Of a DNA stretch of 64,000 nucleotides, positions 46,514-56,110 are shown in pieces. Source of the stretch: Photobacterium aphoticum. GTDB taxonomy: Bacteria; Pseudomonadota; Gammaproteobacteria; Enterobacterales; Vibrionaceae. Where the stretch lies: the NCBI RefSeq assembly GCF_001029435.1, contig NZ_LDOV01000021.1:54073-118072 (forward strand). Direction: 5' to 3'. The position numbers were made by a program, and so were the translations under genes. The notes below the pieces were generated by a model. It was not told the origin of the DNA. It ran no database searches and saw nothing but the letters and a program-made list of their open reading frames with translations. Numbering within the stretch: the stretch's first letter is position 1; each line of letters opens with the position of its first letter.

Positions 46514-47101
46514 TTACAGGGCAATACCGATGTTACTGATCGGCTCTTCACGCAATTCTTGGCGCAGGCCTTTGATCAGATCGATGTCGCGGCGTTCGGC
46601 TTCTTTCAATGCACGGAAGATCGCCCACTGCATGTCCCACTCGGCACATACCGCTTCATTGTCTTTTTGGTTTTCGTTGGTGATCTCGATGCCGGTTTGG
46701 GCATATTCCAGATCCGCCACGGTTTCCGCTGACAATGAGCTCAGCTTTTCCAGCGTTTCCAACATCAGATCGCGATCCAGCATCGCATGCAGTAGATCCG
46801 CCAGTGCCACACACGCATCAATCGCTGGGCGCACGGCGTATAAATCGAAATCGTCGCTACTTGGTACCAACTCTTCCAGTTTCTCTAACTGATTTTCAAA
46901 ATTGATCTTGGCATTTTTTACCGTCAGGATTTCCCAGATACTGTCTAGGATTGAACGGTACTTCTGCGCTTCAGCAAACTCAGTTTCCTGACAGAAGAAT
47001 GCATAGTTCGGGTACATTCTTTCACAAAGCGATACCATGAACGTAAGGTGCTGCCATGGTTCTAATTTTTCTAGACGAAGCTGAACAGGATTCTTTAGCA
47101 T
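46514..47101 (-). CDS. yjaG: DUF416 family protein YjaG
   Basis: A 195-residue acidic helical protein. MLKNPVQLRLEKLEPWQHLT and FMVSLCERMYPNYAFFCQET match the YjaG family, located next to hupA in many gammaproteobacteria. Function is unknown. Single gene with its own terminator, divergent from the dehydrogenase gene. Confidence 0.9.
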   Translation of the reverse strand: MLKNPVQLRLEKLEPWQHLTFMVSLCERMYPNYAFFCQETEFAEAQKYRSILDSIWEILTVKNAKINFENQLEKLEELVPSSDDFDLYAVRPAIDACVALADLLHAMLDRDLMLETLEKLSSLSAETVADLEYAQTGIEITNENQKDNEAVCAEWDMQWAIFRALKEAERRDIDLIKGLRQELREEPISNIGIAL

Positions 47102-47185
47102 TAGATTGTCTGCAATAGTGGTTTGATCCGGATCTTACTGTGATCCCTAACCTACTTCAATACATGAAAAAGGGATATAAAAAGA

Positions 47186-48097
47186 ATGCATGAAGTAATG
47201 ATTGTCTCGCGCCAGCAGGCCCGGTACGAAGACTTGCTCCATCAGGCCCAACTGCCTGACTTGGTGTTAACACGCGACCCTCAACGCGCTTCCATCATTT
47301 TAGCGGATCCTCCGGCGATCATCGCACAACTGTCTCAATTTCCTCGCCTGCGCTGGTTACAATCCACTTACGCCGGCGTCGATGCCCTGATGCGTGACGA
47401 TCTGCGGCAGGATTACACCCTAACCAATGTCAGAGGCTGCTTTGGTCAACTCATCGCAGAGTATGTGTTTGGCTTACTGCTCGATAACACCCGTCACTTT
47501 AGTACCTACCACCAGCAGCAACAGAGCGCGCTGTGGCAGGCACAGCCTTATCGCACCATCGCCGGGCAATGCATGGTCATTCTGGGCACCGGCAGTATTG
47601 GCAGCCATGTCGCCCGTGTAGCGCAGGCGTTCGGTCTGCGCGTGATCGGCGTTAACCGCAGCGGCATGACCACGGAACCTGCGTTTACTCAGTGTTATGC
47701 CATCGATGCCCTGCCTGAGGCCTTGGCACAGGCGAATGTGGTGGTGTCCGTGCTGCCCGCCACCTCCGCGACACATCACTTGCTCAATGCCGACAGCCTG
47801 GCACATTGTCAGAACGCGATGTTGTTTAATGTCGGGCGAGGCAATGCCGTGTGTGAGCAAGGCTTACTGCAAGCCATCAAGCAAGGGCATATTCGCCACG
47901 CGTACTTGGATGTCTTCCAGCAAGAGCCTCTGCCGAGCTCGCATCCGTTCTGGCGGCATCCGCAGATCAGTGTGACCCCCCATATCGCCGCAGAAAGCTT
48001 TCCGGAACAAGTCATGACGATTTTTGCCGATAACTACCGCCGCTGGCATCAGGACGAGCCGCTGCAGTATCAGGTCGATTTTGGCCGTGGCTATTAA
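47186..48097 (+). CDS. D-2-hydroxyacid dehydrogenase (GhrA-like)
   Basis: A 303-residue NAD(P)-dependent dehydrogenase. The dinucleotide fold motif GTGSIGSHVARVAQAFG starts near residue 133. The catalytic triad is visible: Arg in FNVGRGNAV, Glu in VFQQEPLP and His in TPHIAAES. It resembles glyoxylate/hydroxypyruvate reductases; the substrate is not certain. Confidence 0.87.
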   Translation: MHEVMIVSRQQARYEDLLHQAQLPDLVLTRDPQRASIILADPPAIIAQLSQFPRLRWLQSTYAGVDALMRDDLRQDYTLTNVRGCFGQLIAEYVFGLLLDNTRHFSTYHQQQQSALWQAQPYRTIAGQCMVILGTGSIGSHVARVAQAFGLRVIGVNRSGMTTEPAFTQCYAIDALPEALAQANVVVSVLPATSATHHLLNADSLAHCQNAMLFNVGRGNAVCEQGLLQAIKQGHIRHAYLDVFQQEPLPSSHPFWRHPQISVTPHIAAESFPEQVMTIFADNYRRWHQDEPLQYQVDFGRGY

Positions 48098-48181
48098 GGC
48101 TCGACAGCGTATAGGCTAAGGCATTGCCACTAAAACACGATGACGGAAACCGCCTCACACCGCAGCGCATAAGGAAAAGAT

Positions 48182-48805
48182 ATGAAGAAAAAGCTGACTG
48201 CCGCCTCAACGCAACAACTTGATAACTTACTGGATCAAGTAAGGCGATGCACGATCTGCGCGGATCATCTCCCGCTAGGGCCTCGCCCGGTGATTCAGGC
48301 GGCGAGCAGCGCGAAACTGTTGATCATCGGCCAGGCGCCGGGGCTACGGGTGCATGAAAGCGGCATTCCCTGGCATGATCCCAGCGGCGACCGCCTGCGC
48401 CGCTGGCTCGACATCGACCCTGAGACCTTTTACGACCCGCGCCAAATCGCCATCATGCCGATGGGCCTGTGTTATCCGGGCAAAGGCAAATCCGGAGATT
48501 TACCGCCGCGACCGGAATGTGCTCCGCAATGGCACCCGCATGTGCTGCCTTTGCTGCCAGAGGTGGGCATGACACTGCTGATCGGCCAGTATGCCCAGCA
48601 ACGCTACCTGCCCGACAGCCCGAAGACCTTAACGGACACCGTCCGCCAGTGGCGAAACTGGGCACCGCGCTATATCCCGATGCCCCACCCGTCTCCCCGC
48701 AATACCTTATGGCTAAAGAAGAACCCGTGGTTTGAAGAAGAGGTGGTGCCGTATATCCGTGAGTATGTCCACCAGCTGCTCGAGGGGCAGGATCCTAGTT
48801 CCTAG
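48182..48805 (+). CDS. Uracil-DNA glycosylase family protein
   Basis: A 207-residue member of the UDG superfamily. Motif A is IIGQAPGLRVHESGIPWHD and motif B PHPSPRNTLWLKKN. RRCTICADHLPLGPRP at the N-terminus has only two cysteines, so the four-cysteine iron-sulfur set of family 4 enzymes is not complete. Activity on DNA is not assured: this subgroup lacks the usual family 1 water-activating Asp motif GQDPYH. The last codons form part of an inverted repeat. Confidence 0.78.
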   Translation: MKKKLTAASTQQLDNLLDQVRRCTICADHLPLGPRPVIQAASSAKLLIIGQAPGLRVHESGIPWHDPSGDRLRRWLDIDPETFYDPRQIAIMPMGLCYPGKGKSGDLPPRPECAPQWHPHVLPLLPEVGMTLLIGQYAQQRYLPDSPKTLTDTVRQWRNWAPRYIPMPHPSPRNTLWLKKNPWFEEEVVPYIREYVHQLLEGQDPSS

Positions 48806-48882
48806 AGGCGAGAAACGAAAAAGCCCACACAGAAAACTGTATGGGCTTGAATTGCACTCCCTAGGAACTCGTACCTAGGATC
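48791..48882. repeat. Interrupted inverted repeat around the UDG-family/hemE junction
   Basis: GATCCTAG (48791-48798) and GTTCCTAG (48798-48805) on the left are complementary to CTAGGAAC (48861-48868) and CTAGGATC (48875-48882) on the right. Together they wrap the inner terminator into one long hairpin. The left arm includes the stop codon of the UDG-family gene. Confidence 0.6.
48818..48848 (-). terminator. Terminator of hemE
   Basis: AAGCCCA / TGGGCTT plus ACAG / CTGT with an AAAA loop. The T-run is on the leftward transcript (TTTTTCGTTTC), so it serves hemE. Confidence 0.8.
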
Positions 48883-48894
48883 TCGCATCCGCTT

Positions 48895-49962
48895 TTACTT
48901 GTGGTATGGCTTAGACAGCTCGTGCACCGCTTCCACGAATACGCCGGCATTTTCAGGCGGCACATCCAGGTGGATACCGTGACCCAAGTTGAACACGTGG
49001 CCGGTACCTGCATCACCAAAGCCTTCCAGAATCGTCGCCACTTCCTGACGGATACGCTCTGGCTGAGCGTACAGCATGGATGGATCCATGTTGCCTTGCA
49101 GTGCCACTTTGTCACCAATGCGGCGTTTTGCATCGGCAATATCGATGGTCCAGTCTAGACCAACGGCATCACAGCCTGTTGCCGCGATTTGCTCTAGCCA
49201 CATGCCACCATTTTTGGTGAACAGCGTCACTGGTACACGGCGACCTTCGTTTTCACGGATCAGACCATCTACAATCTTGTGCATGTAGCGCAGTGAGAAC
49301 TCGTTGTAATCACGCGGTGTCAGTACGCCACCCCAGGTATCGAAGATCATCACTGACTGTGCGCCCGCTTTGATTTGAGCGTTCAGGTATTCCGTCACGC
49401 TGTCTGCCAGCTTATCCAGCAACAGGTGCAGGGTTTGTGGCTCGGCGTACATCATCTTCTTGATCTTGGTGAAGGCTTTCGAGCTGCCTCCTTCGACCAT
49501 GTACGTCGCCAGCGTCCATGGACTGCCAGAGAAACCGATCAAAGGTACTTCGCCCTGAAGATCTTTACGGATCTGACGCACCGCATTCATCACGTACTGC
49601 AGTTCACCTTCTGGATCCGGCAGACCGATCTTATCCACATCAGCTTTACAGGTGATTGGACGATCAAAGACCGGACCTTCACCTGCTGCAAAACGCAGGC
49701 CCAGACCCATCGCATCCGGAATGGTCAGGATGTCAGAGAACAGGATCGCAGCATCTAATGGAAAACGACGTAGCGGCTGCAGCGTGACCTCACTGGCCAA
49801 CTCGGCGTTTTTGCATAGCGACATGAAGTCTCCTGCCACGCTACGGGTTGCACGGTATTCTGGAAGGTAGCGACCGGCTTGGCGCATCATCCATACTGGG
49901 GTGCAATCTACCGGCTGCTTTAACAAAGCGCGTAGGTAGCGGTCATTCTTTAATTCGCTCAT
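48895..49962 (-). CDS. hemE: Uroporphyrinogen decarboxylase HemE
   Basis: A 355-residue haem-pathway enzyme that decarboxylates uroporphyrinogen III to coproporphyrinogen III. The N-terminal [19 protein letters not shown] carries the catalytic arginines, and [20 protein letters not shown] and [20 protein letters not shown] are signatures. The ATG at 49962 has GGAG upstream and matches E. coli length (354); the frame extends four codons further. Confidence 0.97.
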   Translation of the reverse strand: MSELKNDRYLRALLKQPVDCTPVWMMRQAGRYLPEYRATRSVAGDFMSLCKNAELASEVTLQPLRRFPLDAAILFSDILTIPDAMGLGLRFAAGEGPVFDRPITCKADVDKIGLPDPEGELQYVMNAVRQIRKDLQGEVPLIGFSGSPWTLATYMVEGGSSKAFTKIKKMMYAEPQTLHLLLDKLADSVTEYLNAQIKAGAQSVMIFDTWGGVLTPRDYNEFSLRYMHKIVDGLIRENEGRRVPVTLFTKNGGMWLEQIAATGCDAVGLDWTIDIADAKRRIGDKVALQGNMDPSMLYAQPERIRQEVATILEGFGDAGTGHVFNLGHGIHLDVPPENAGVFVEAVHELSKPYHK

Positions 49963-50072
49963 TTGGGACTCCATGGTTTCATTCTGGGCGCTATTGTATC
50001 ACTCCCGAGGTCCAACTAAACAGGCCATTTGTTAACCGGATCAAGTTTATGGTAACAATCTGGTCACTGCAT

Positions 50073-50188
50073 TTGCGGCGCTCTGTCCAGTCATGATACA
50101 AAATCTGCGCGCTAGCAATAATAACAATGACTTTGCTCGTAGAAAGCAATTTAACTGCACCTTACCCCTCCTCACGGAGGGTTTTTTT
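50073..50188 (+). ncRNA. Candidate small RNA between hemE and nudC
   Basis: A rightward promoter-like pair (TTGCGG 50073-50078, 18 bp, extended -10 TG-A-TACAAA at 50097-50102) is followed 57 bases after the predicted start (about 50109) by a rightward intrinsic terminator. That terminator is CCCTCC-TCAC-GGAGGG (50166-50181) plus seven T. hemE and nudC both run leftward, so this terminator serves neither. The transcript would be about 80 nt, with a first small hairpin (TTGCT/AGCAA), an unstructured CACCTTACC stretch and the terminator: the form of an Hfq-type sRNA. Confidence 0.4.
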
Positions 50189-50975
50189 ATGCTTGCGATC
50201 CCGCCATCAGGATCAACGTGTGATCAATCAAGGATCGTGCAATGGTGCCCTTTGGCGCCACCTCTGGCAGGGTCTCGGCGGTCGCCCATAAAGCATCGGT
50301 CAACTCCGCATAATCCGGTCGTAACGCTCCCCCCGCATAATCAGCCAGAAAGGCCATCATCAGGTTTGACGGAAACGCCCACGGCTGACTGCCAAAGTAG
50401 CGGATGTTCTCCACTTCTATCCCTGTTTCTTCTTTGATTTCCCGTGCCACGCACTGCTCTAAGGTTTCGCCGGCTTCAACAAAGCCCGCGATAACGGTAT
50501 ACATGCCGGTTTTGTGGCGCGGATGCTGGGCCAGCAAGATTTTATCGTCTTTACGGACCGCCACAATCACGCACGGCGACACACGCGGGTAATGAGGGGT
50601 ATGGCAGCCACTGCACACCATGGCCACTTCTGTTTCGCCGTAGTGGCATTGCGCGCCACATTGCGGGCAGAACTGCTGAGTATGCAGCATGTGTGACAAC
50701 TGTGTCGCTCGGCCAGCGAGTTGGAAGAGTTCCGGCTCCACAGAGAGCAATTCCCTCTGGCTATAAAAATCGCCGCTGTCAGCCTGTTCTGGCGCTTCTA
50801 ACCAATACACCGGGTGATTCTGGTAATGGCCAATCAGGCGGGCACCAGCCGTATCAAAATTGAGATCTTTCGCACAACCAAATGGAAGTGATTGATTTTC
50901 AAGATACAAACTTCGGTCTTTAACAATGCACCAATACGCATTTTCTTGTTTTTTTAACATCAACGTCACATCCAT
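50187..50975 (-). CDS. nudC: NAD(+) diphosphatase / RNA-decapping hydrolase NudC
   Basis: A 262-residue Nudix enzyme that cleaves NADH and removes NAD caps from RNA. A zinc ribbon (FCPQCGAQC and CSGCH) precedes the Nudix box GFVEAGETLEQCVAREIKEE. The NADH-specific motif reads SQPWAFPSNLM, whereas E. coli has SQPWPFPQS, so two motif positions differ. The start is uncertain among ATG 50975, GTG 50969 and ATG 50960. Confidence 0.93.
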   Translation of the reverse strand: MDVTLMLKKQENAYWCIVKDRSLYLENQSLPFGCAKDLNFDTAGARLIGHYQNHPVYWLEAPEQADSGDFYSQRELLSVEPELFQLAGRATQLSHMLHTQQFCPQCGAQCHYGETEVAMVCSGCHTPHYPRVSPCVIVAVRKDDKILLAQHPRHKTGMYTVIAGFVEAGETLEQCVAREIKEETGIEVENIRYFGSQPWAFPSNLMMAFLADYAGGALRPDYAELTDALWATAETLPEVAPKGTIARSLIDHTLILMAGSQA

Positions 50976-51115
50976 CCTTGCAGGGTATCGTTTTTACTGG
51001 CAATCTAAACTTATACGGAAGTGAATCCGTAACTCAAGGTTCTCTTTTTTAAGAGATTGACAGGTATCGTTTCCAGTACCCCTGCCTCGGTACTGTAGAT
51101 CATGAGGGCATGGTC

Positions 51116-51601
51116 ATGTTAAGTAAATTCGAGCAAGTACAAAAGCAATGGGGCGGCACCAGTGATGTTATTGACCACTGGCTTATGTCGCGACAGCAAC
51201 TGCTAATCGACTACTGTAAGTTAGCCGGACTGCCACCGTTTGAACGTAACCAACGCCAGCTACCCACTAACGACCAACTCCAACTCTTCTGCCAACAACT
51301 GGTCGACTACATTTCTGAAGGCCATTTTAAAATCTATGACATGGTCATGGCACGTTGGCATGCAACAGGCTACTCGCCTACCGCCGAAATTTCTCAAGTT
51401 TACGCCCAAATCACGCAAACCACCGATCCGCTTCTCAATTTTACCGAAAAATACACGGCGATCAGTGAGGATGAGCTGGAAGGGGCCGATCTCGACAACG
51501 ATTTGTCCGCCATTGGGGAATTGGTTGAGATCCGTTTTGCCTTAGAAGATGGATTAATAGAATTGATCAGCGAGAGCCTCGCCTGCCCACCAGGCGCATA
51601 A
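51116..51601 (+). CDS. rsd: Anti-RNA polymerase sigma70 factor Rsd
   Basis: A 161-residue helical protein of the Rsd/AlgQ family that binds sigma70 in stationary phase. The sequence VIDHWLMSRQQLLIDYCKLA, LVDYISEGHFKIYDMVMARW and DLSAIGELVEIRFALEDGLI follow the family. The ATG at 51116 has GAGG 8 nt upstream and gives the family start; another ATG lies six bases earlier. It is divergent from nudC and converges on rpoC. Confidence 0.92.
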   Translation: MLSKFEQVQKQWGGTSDVIDHWLMSRQQLLIDYCKLAGLPPFERNQRQLPTNDQLQLFCQQLVDYISEGHFKIYDMVMARWHATGYSPTAEISQVYAQITQTTDPLLNFTEKYTAISEDELEGADLDNDLSAIGELVEIRFALEDGLIELISESLACPPGA

Positions 51602-51632
51602 CGTTCGCTCTTCGCCCTGCCCTGCATCGTTC

Positions 51633-51651
51633 AGCCCTACCCGTTAGGGCT
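51633..51651 (+). terminator. Possible weak terminator of rsd
   Basis: AGCCCTA / TAGGGCT with a 5-nt loop is followed by GGCCTTTCCC. The T-run is poor, so efficiency is doubtful. Confidence 0.4.
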
Positions 51652-51736
51652 GGCCTTTCCCTCTGTGACCGCCTTTTCTGTCGCCAGCATGCGATTGATT
51701 CCCTTTGCCGCCATCAATTCGTCGTTTACAGGCAAT

Positions 51737-51764
51737 AAAAAAGGGCACCCGAAGGTACCCTTTT
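51737..51764 (-). terminator. Terminator of the rpoBC operon
   Basis: Leftward, AAAGGGTACC-TTCG-GGTGCCCTTT (one T-G pair, TTCG tetraloop) is followed by a T-run. It may also stop rsd. Confidence 0.92.
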
Positions 51765-51792
51765 CAGTCGATTCAAACACTAGCGTTTAGGC

Positions 51793-54700
51793 TTAGTTTT
51801 CGTCGTTTAGGCCAGCATTAAGTAGTGCTGCAAGATCCTGAGAAGCTTGCTCTGCATCTACCTGAGGTGCCATTGGCTCTAGCTCTGCATCGCGGTTGCG
51901 CTGACGGCTCTGGTGGTACGCGAAACCGGTACCCGCAGGGATCAGACGACCCACGATTACGTTCTCTTTCAGACCGCGCAGTTCGTCACGCTTACCAGAA
52001 ACCGCAGCTTCTGTTAGTACGCGCGTCGTTTCCTGGAACGATGCTGCAGAGATGAACGATTCAGTCGCAAGAGACGCTTTGGTGATACCCAGTAGGTCAC
52101 GCTCAAACGTCGCCACTAGCTTACCTTCAGCTTCAAGCTTACGGTTCGCGATAGTTACGCGAGAGAATTCAACCTGCTCACCAGGTAGGAACTCTGAATC
52201 ACCAGAAGTCGTAATGGTTACCTTACGCAGCATCTGACGAACGATCGTTTCGATGTGCTTATCGTTAATCTTAACGCCCTGGAGACGGTAAACTTCCTGA
52301 ACCTCGTTCACGATGTATTCTGCTACCGCGTGAACGCCACGTAGACGTAGGATGTCGTGTGGTGCCTCTGGACCATCGGCGATTACATCACCTTTCTCAA
52401 CCTTATCACCTTCGAATACGTTCAGCTGGCGCCACTTAGGAACCATTTCTTCGTATACGTTGCCTTCAGCAGGCGTGATGATAAGACGACGCTTACCTTT
52501 CGTCTCTTTACCGAACGACACAGTACCTGTGATTTCAGCAAGGATTGCAGGCTCTTTCGGCTTACGTGCTTCAAACAGGTCGGCTACGCGAGGTAGACCA
52601 CCGGTGATATCTTTCGTACCGCCAGATGCCTGTGGAATACGTGCTAGCGTGTCACCGATACCAACCATTGCGCCGTCTTCTAGCTGGATAATTGCTTTAC
52701 CAGGTAGGAAGTACTGCGCAGGGATTTCAGTACCTGCGATCATTACATCGTTGCCGTTTTCGTCAACAAGCTTCACAGTTGGACGCATGTCTTTACCTGC
52801 ACCTGTACGCTCTGCAGCGTCAAGAACAGTGATCATAGACAGACCTGTTAGCTCATCAGTTTGACGAGAAACTGTCACACCGTCGATCAAGTCAACAAAC
52901 TGGATACGACCTGCCACTTCAGTGATGATTGGCATTGTGTGTGGGTCCCAGTTAGCAACAACTTCACCAGCTGTTACTTCTGCGCCTTCACCTTTAGTCA
53001 GGTGAGAACCGTAAGGCAGTTTGTAGTTTTCTTTCGTACGGCCGAACTCATCAATGATGGTCATTTCAGACGCACGAGAAGTAATTACAAGCTTACCGTC
53101 GTTGTTCGTTACGAACTTCGCGTTCTGTAGTTTCACAGAACCGTTGTTCTTCACCTGAATGCTGTTTTCTGCAGCTGCCGCAGATGCCGCACCACCGATG
53201 TGGAACGTACGCATCGTTAGCTGTGTACCCGGTTCACCGATTGACTGTGCCGCTACAACACCTACCGCTTCACCCTGGTTAACCAGGTGACCACGAGCTA
53301 GGTCACGACCGTAACAGAACTTACAGCAACCGAAGTCGTTTTCACACGTTACTACAGAACGTACTTTCACTAGGTCAACAGAGTTGGCTTCTAGGATGTC
53401 ACACCACTTCTCATCAAGTAGGGTGTTACGAGGCGCAAGGATCTCATCAGAACCTGGCTTCATCACATCTTCAGCAACAACACGGCCTAGTACACGCTCG
53501 CGTAGTGGTTCTTTAACATCACCACCTTCGATTAGAGGCATCATAGTGATACCAGCGTGTGTACCACAGTCATCAGCAGTGATCACAACGTCTTGTGCAA
53601 CGTCTACTAGACGACGCGTCAAGTAACCGGAGTTCGCAGTCTTAAGTGCGGTATCCGCAAGACCCTTACGCGCACCGTGCGTTGAGATAAAGTACTGAAG
53701 TACGTTCAGACCTTCACGGAAGTTCGCCGTGATCGGTGTTTCGATGATCGAGCCATCCGGCTTAGCCATCAGACCACGCATACCCGCTAGCTGACGGATC
53801 TGAGCGGCAGAACCACGCGCACCCGAGTCGGCCATCATGTATACGCTGTTGAACGATTTCTGCTGTTCTTCTTCGCCGTCACGGTTGATAACGGTGTCGA
53901 AAGACAGGTTATCCATCATCGCTTTAGCAACCTGTTCGTTCGCGGTTGCCCAGATATCGATAACTTTGTTGTAACGTTCGCCAGCGGTCACAAGACCTGA
54001 CTGGAACTGTTCCTGAATTTCAGCAACTTCCGCTTCTGCTTCTGCGATCTTGGTGTACTTAGCTTCAGGTACAACCATGTCGTCGATACCAACAGACACG
54101 CCTGACAATGCCGCGTAAGCAAAACCGGTGTACATGATCTGGTCAGCAAAGACGACAGTCTCTTTCATGCCCAGTTCACGGTAACAGGTGTTCAGTAGCT
54201 TAGAAATCTGCTTCTTACCTAGTGCTTCAGTGTTCACCAAGCTGTACGGTAGACCTTTTGGTACGATCTTCCATAGCATTGCACGACCAACAGTCGTATC
54301 AACAAGCTTCGTGTCTTCAACTAGGTTACCCTGCTCGTCTTTCACGAACTGAGTAATACGTACTTTCACACGTGAGTGCAGCTCAGCGTTGCCTGTACGG
54401 TAAGCTTTTTCAGCTTCCGCAGGACCCGCTAGGTACATGCCTTCACCCTTCGCGTTGATCTTGTCACGCGTCATGTAGTAAAGACCCAATACAACGTCCT
54501 GAGAAGGTACGATGATCGGATCACCAGACGCTGGCGATAGGATGTTGTTGGTAGACATCATCAGTGCACGTGCTTCAAGCTGTGCTTCCAGAGTTAGAGG
54601 TACGTGTACCGCCATCTGGTCACCATCGAAGTCGGCGTTGTATGCCGCACACACTAGTGGGTGAAGCTGAATCGCTTTACCTTCGATCAGTACTGGTTCG

Positions 54701-56010
54701 AATGCCTGAATACCTAGACGGTGCAGTGTTGGTGCACGGTTAAGCATTACTGGGTGTTCGCGAATCACTTCGTCCAGGATATCCCAAACAACAGCTTCTT
54801 CACGCTCTACCATCTTCTTAGCAGCTTTGATTGTCGTCGCTAGGCCACGAGTCTCTAGTTTGCCGTAGATAAATGGTTTAAATAGCTCTAGTGCCATCTT
54901 CTTAGGAAGACCACACTGGTGCAGACGCAGGTATGGACCTACGGTGATAACAGAACGACCTGAGTAGTCTACACGCTTACCAAGAAGGTTCTGACGGAAA
55001 CGACCCTGTTTACCTTTGATCATGTCTGCCAAAGATTTCAGAGGACGCTTGTTTGAACCAGTGATAGCGCGGCCACGACGACCGTTATCAAGCAATGCAT
55101 CAACAGATTCCTGCAGCATACGCTTTTCGTTACGTACGATGATATCAGGAGCTGCTAGATCCAGTAGACGCTTCAGACGGTTGTTACGGTTGATAACGCG
55201 ACGGTACAGATCGTTCAGATCAGACGTTGCGAAACGGCCGCCGTCTAGCGGTACCAACGGACGTAGATCCGGTGGAAGTACTGGTAGTACAGACAGGATC
55301 ATCCACTCAGGGTTGTTACCTGACTGCAAGAATGCTTCTACAAGCTTCAGACGCTTGGTCAGTTTCTTACGCTTGGTTTCAGAGTTAGTTTCTTCCAACT
55401 CTTCGCGCATTAGTTCGATTTCTGCGTTCAGGTCCATGTTGCCAAGCAATGCTTGAACAGCTTCGGCACCCATCTTCGCGTCGAACTCGTCGCCCCACTC
55501 CTCTAGTGCATCCAAGTACTGCTCTTCTGACAGTAGCTGGCTACGCTCTAGGTTGGTCATACCTGGTTCGATAACTACGTATGATTCGAAGTAAAGTACA
55601 CGCTCGATATCACGTAGCGGCATGTCCATCAACAAACCGATACGGGATGGCAGTGACTTCAGGAACCAGATGTGGGCAACTGGAGAAGCTAGCTCGATGT
55701 GACCCATACGCTCACGGCGTACTTTAGTCTGAGTAACTTCAACACCACATTTTTCACAGATAACACCACGGTGCTTCAGGCGCTTATATTTGCCACAAAG
55801 ACACTCGTAGTCTTTTACCGGGCCAAAGATACGTGCACAGAATAGGCCGTCACGCTCAGGCTTAAAGGTACGGTAGTTGATGGTTTCTGGCTTTTTCACT
55901 TCACCGAAAGACCATGAACGGATCATGTCTGGTGAAGCAAGACCGATTTTGATTGCATCAAATTCTTCAGTCTTGTGCTGTGCTTTCAGAAACTTAAGTA
56001 AGTCTTTCAC
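51793..56010 (-). CDS. rpoC: RNA polymerase beta' subunit RpoC
   Basis: A 1405-residue catalytic subunit. The N-terminal zinc site is [20 protein letters not shown], the absolutely conserved magnesium motif NADFDGDQM lies in [17 protein letters not shown], and a second zinc site includes [19 protein letters not shown]. Trigger-loop and C-terminal regions are intact and length is normal (E. coli 1407). Co-transcribed with rpoB, 100 bp downstream of it. Confidence 0.99.
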   Translation of the reverse strand: MKDLLKFLKAQHKTEEFDAIKIGLASPDMIRSWSFGEVKKPETINYRTFKPERDGLFCARIFGPVKDYECLCGKYKRLKHRGVICEKCGVEVTQTKVRRERMGHIELASPVAHIWFLKSLPSRIGLLMDMPLRDIERVLYFESYVVIEPGMTNLERSQLLSEEQYLDALEEWGDEFDAKMGAEAVQALLGNMDLNAEIELMREELEETNSETKRKKLTKRLKLVEAFLQSGNNPEWMILSVLPVLPPDLRPLVPLDGGRFATSDLNDLYRRVINRNNRLKRLLDLAAPDIIVRNEKRMLQESVDALLDNGRRGRAITGSNKRPLKSLADMIKGKQGRFRQNLLGKRVDYSGRSVITVGPYLRLHQCGLPKKMALELFKPFIYGKLETRGLATTIKAAKKMVEREEAVVWDILDEVIREHPVMLNRAPTLHRLGIQAFEPVLIEGKAIQLHPLVCAAYNADFDGDQMAVHVPLTLEAQLEARALMMSTNNILSPASGDPIIVPSQDVVLGLYYMTRDKINAKGEGMYLAGPAEAEKAYRTGNAELHSRVKVRITQFVKDEQGNLVEDTKLVDTTVGRAMLWKIVPKGLPYSLVNTEALGKKQISKLLNTCYRELGMKETVVFADQIMYTGFAYAALSGVSVGIDDMVVPEAKYTKIAEAEAEVAEIQEQFQSGLVTAGERYNKVIDIWATANEQVAKAMMDNLSFDTVINRDGEEEQQKSFNSVYMMADSGARGSAAQIRQLAGMRGLMAKPDGSIIETPITANFREGLNVLQYFISTHGARKGLADTALKTANSGYLTRRLVDVAQDVVITADDCGTHAGITMMPLIEGGDVKEPLRERVLGRVVAEDVMKPGSDEILAPRNTLLDEKWCDILEANSVDLVKVRSVVTCENDFGCCKFCYGRDLARGHLVNQGEAVGVVAAQSIGEPGTQLTMRTFHIGGAASAAAAENSIQVKNNGSVKLQNAKFVTNNDGKLVITSRASEMTIIDEFGRTKENYKLPYGSHLTKGEGAEVTAGEVVANWDPHTMPIITEVAGRIQFVDLIDGVTVSRQTDELTGLSMITVLDAAERTGAGKDMRPTVKLVDENGNDVMIAGTEIPAQYFLPGKAIIQLEDGAMVGIGDTLARIPQASGGTKDITGGLPRVADLFEARKPKEPAILAEITGTVSFGKETKGKRRLIITPAEGNVYEEMVPKWRQLNVFEGDKVEKGDVIADGPEAPHDILRLRGVHAVAEYIVNEVQEVYRLQGVKINDKHIETIVRQMLRKVTITTSGDSEFLPGEQVEFSRVTIANRKLEAEGKLVATFERDLLGITKASLATESFISAASFQETTRVLTEAAVSGKRDELRGLKENVIVGRLIPAGTGFAYHQSRQRNRDAELEPMAPQVDAEQASQDLAALLNAGLNDEN

Positions 56011-56039
56011 ATTCGGCTCCTGTGAGGAGTTGACCCATA

Positions 56040-56063
56040 AAGGCGCCAGTCAACTGGCGCCTT
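56040..56063 (-). other. Strong hairpin between rpoB and rpoC
   Basis: AAGGCGCCAG / CTGGCGCCTT with a 4-nt loop is a perfect 10-bp GC-rich stem in the 100-bp rpoB-rpoC spacer. Only three T follow leftward, so it is likely an RNA-processing or stabilising element rather than a full terminator. Confidence 0.75.
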
Positions 56064-56110
56064 CATATTTATACCGGAGTAACTAATAAATTTTGGTACA
56101 AGACCGAAAC

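Noticed and set aside
46382..46732. A 116-codon rightward frame entering the brnQ-DUF416 spacer
   Set aside because: Most of it is antisense to DUF416 and it crosses that gene's terminator; no ribosome site or homology is recognisable.
50093..50437. A 114-codon rightward frame across the hemE-nudC gap
   Set aside because: It runs through the intrinsic terminator at 50166-50188 and then antisense through nudC, so a protein is unlikely; the small-RNA reading fits better.
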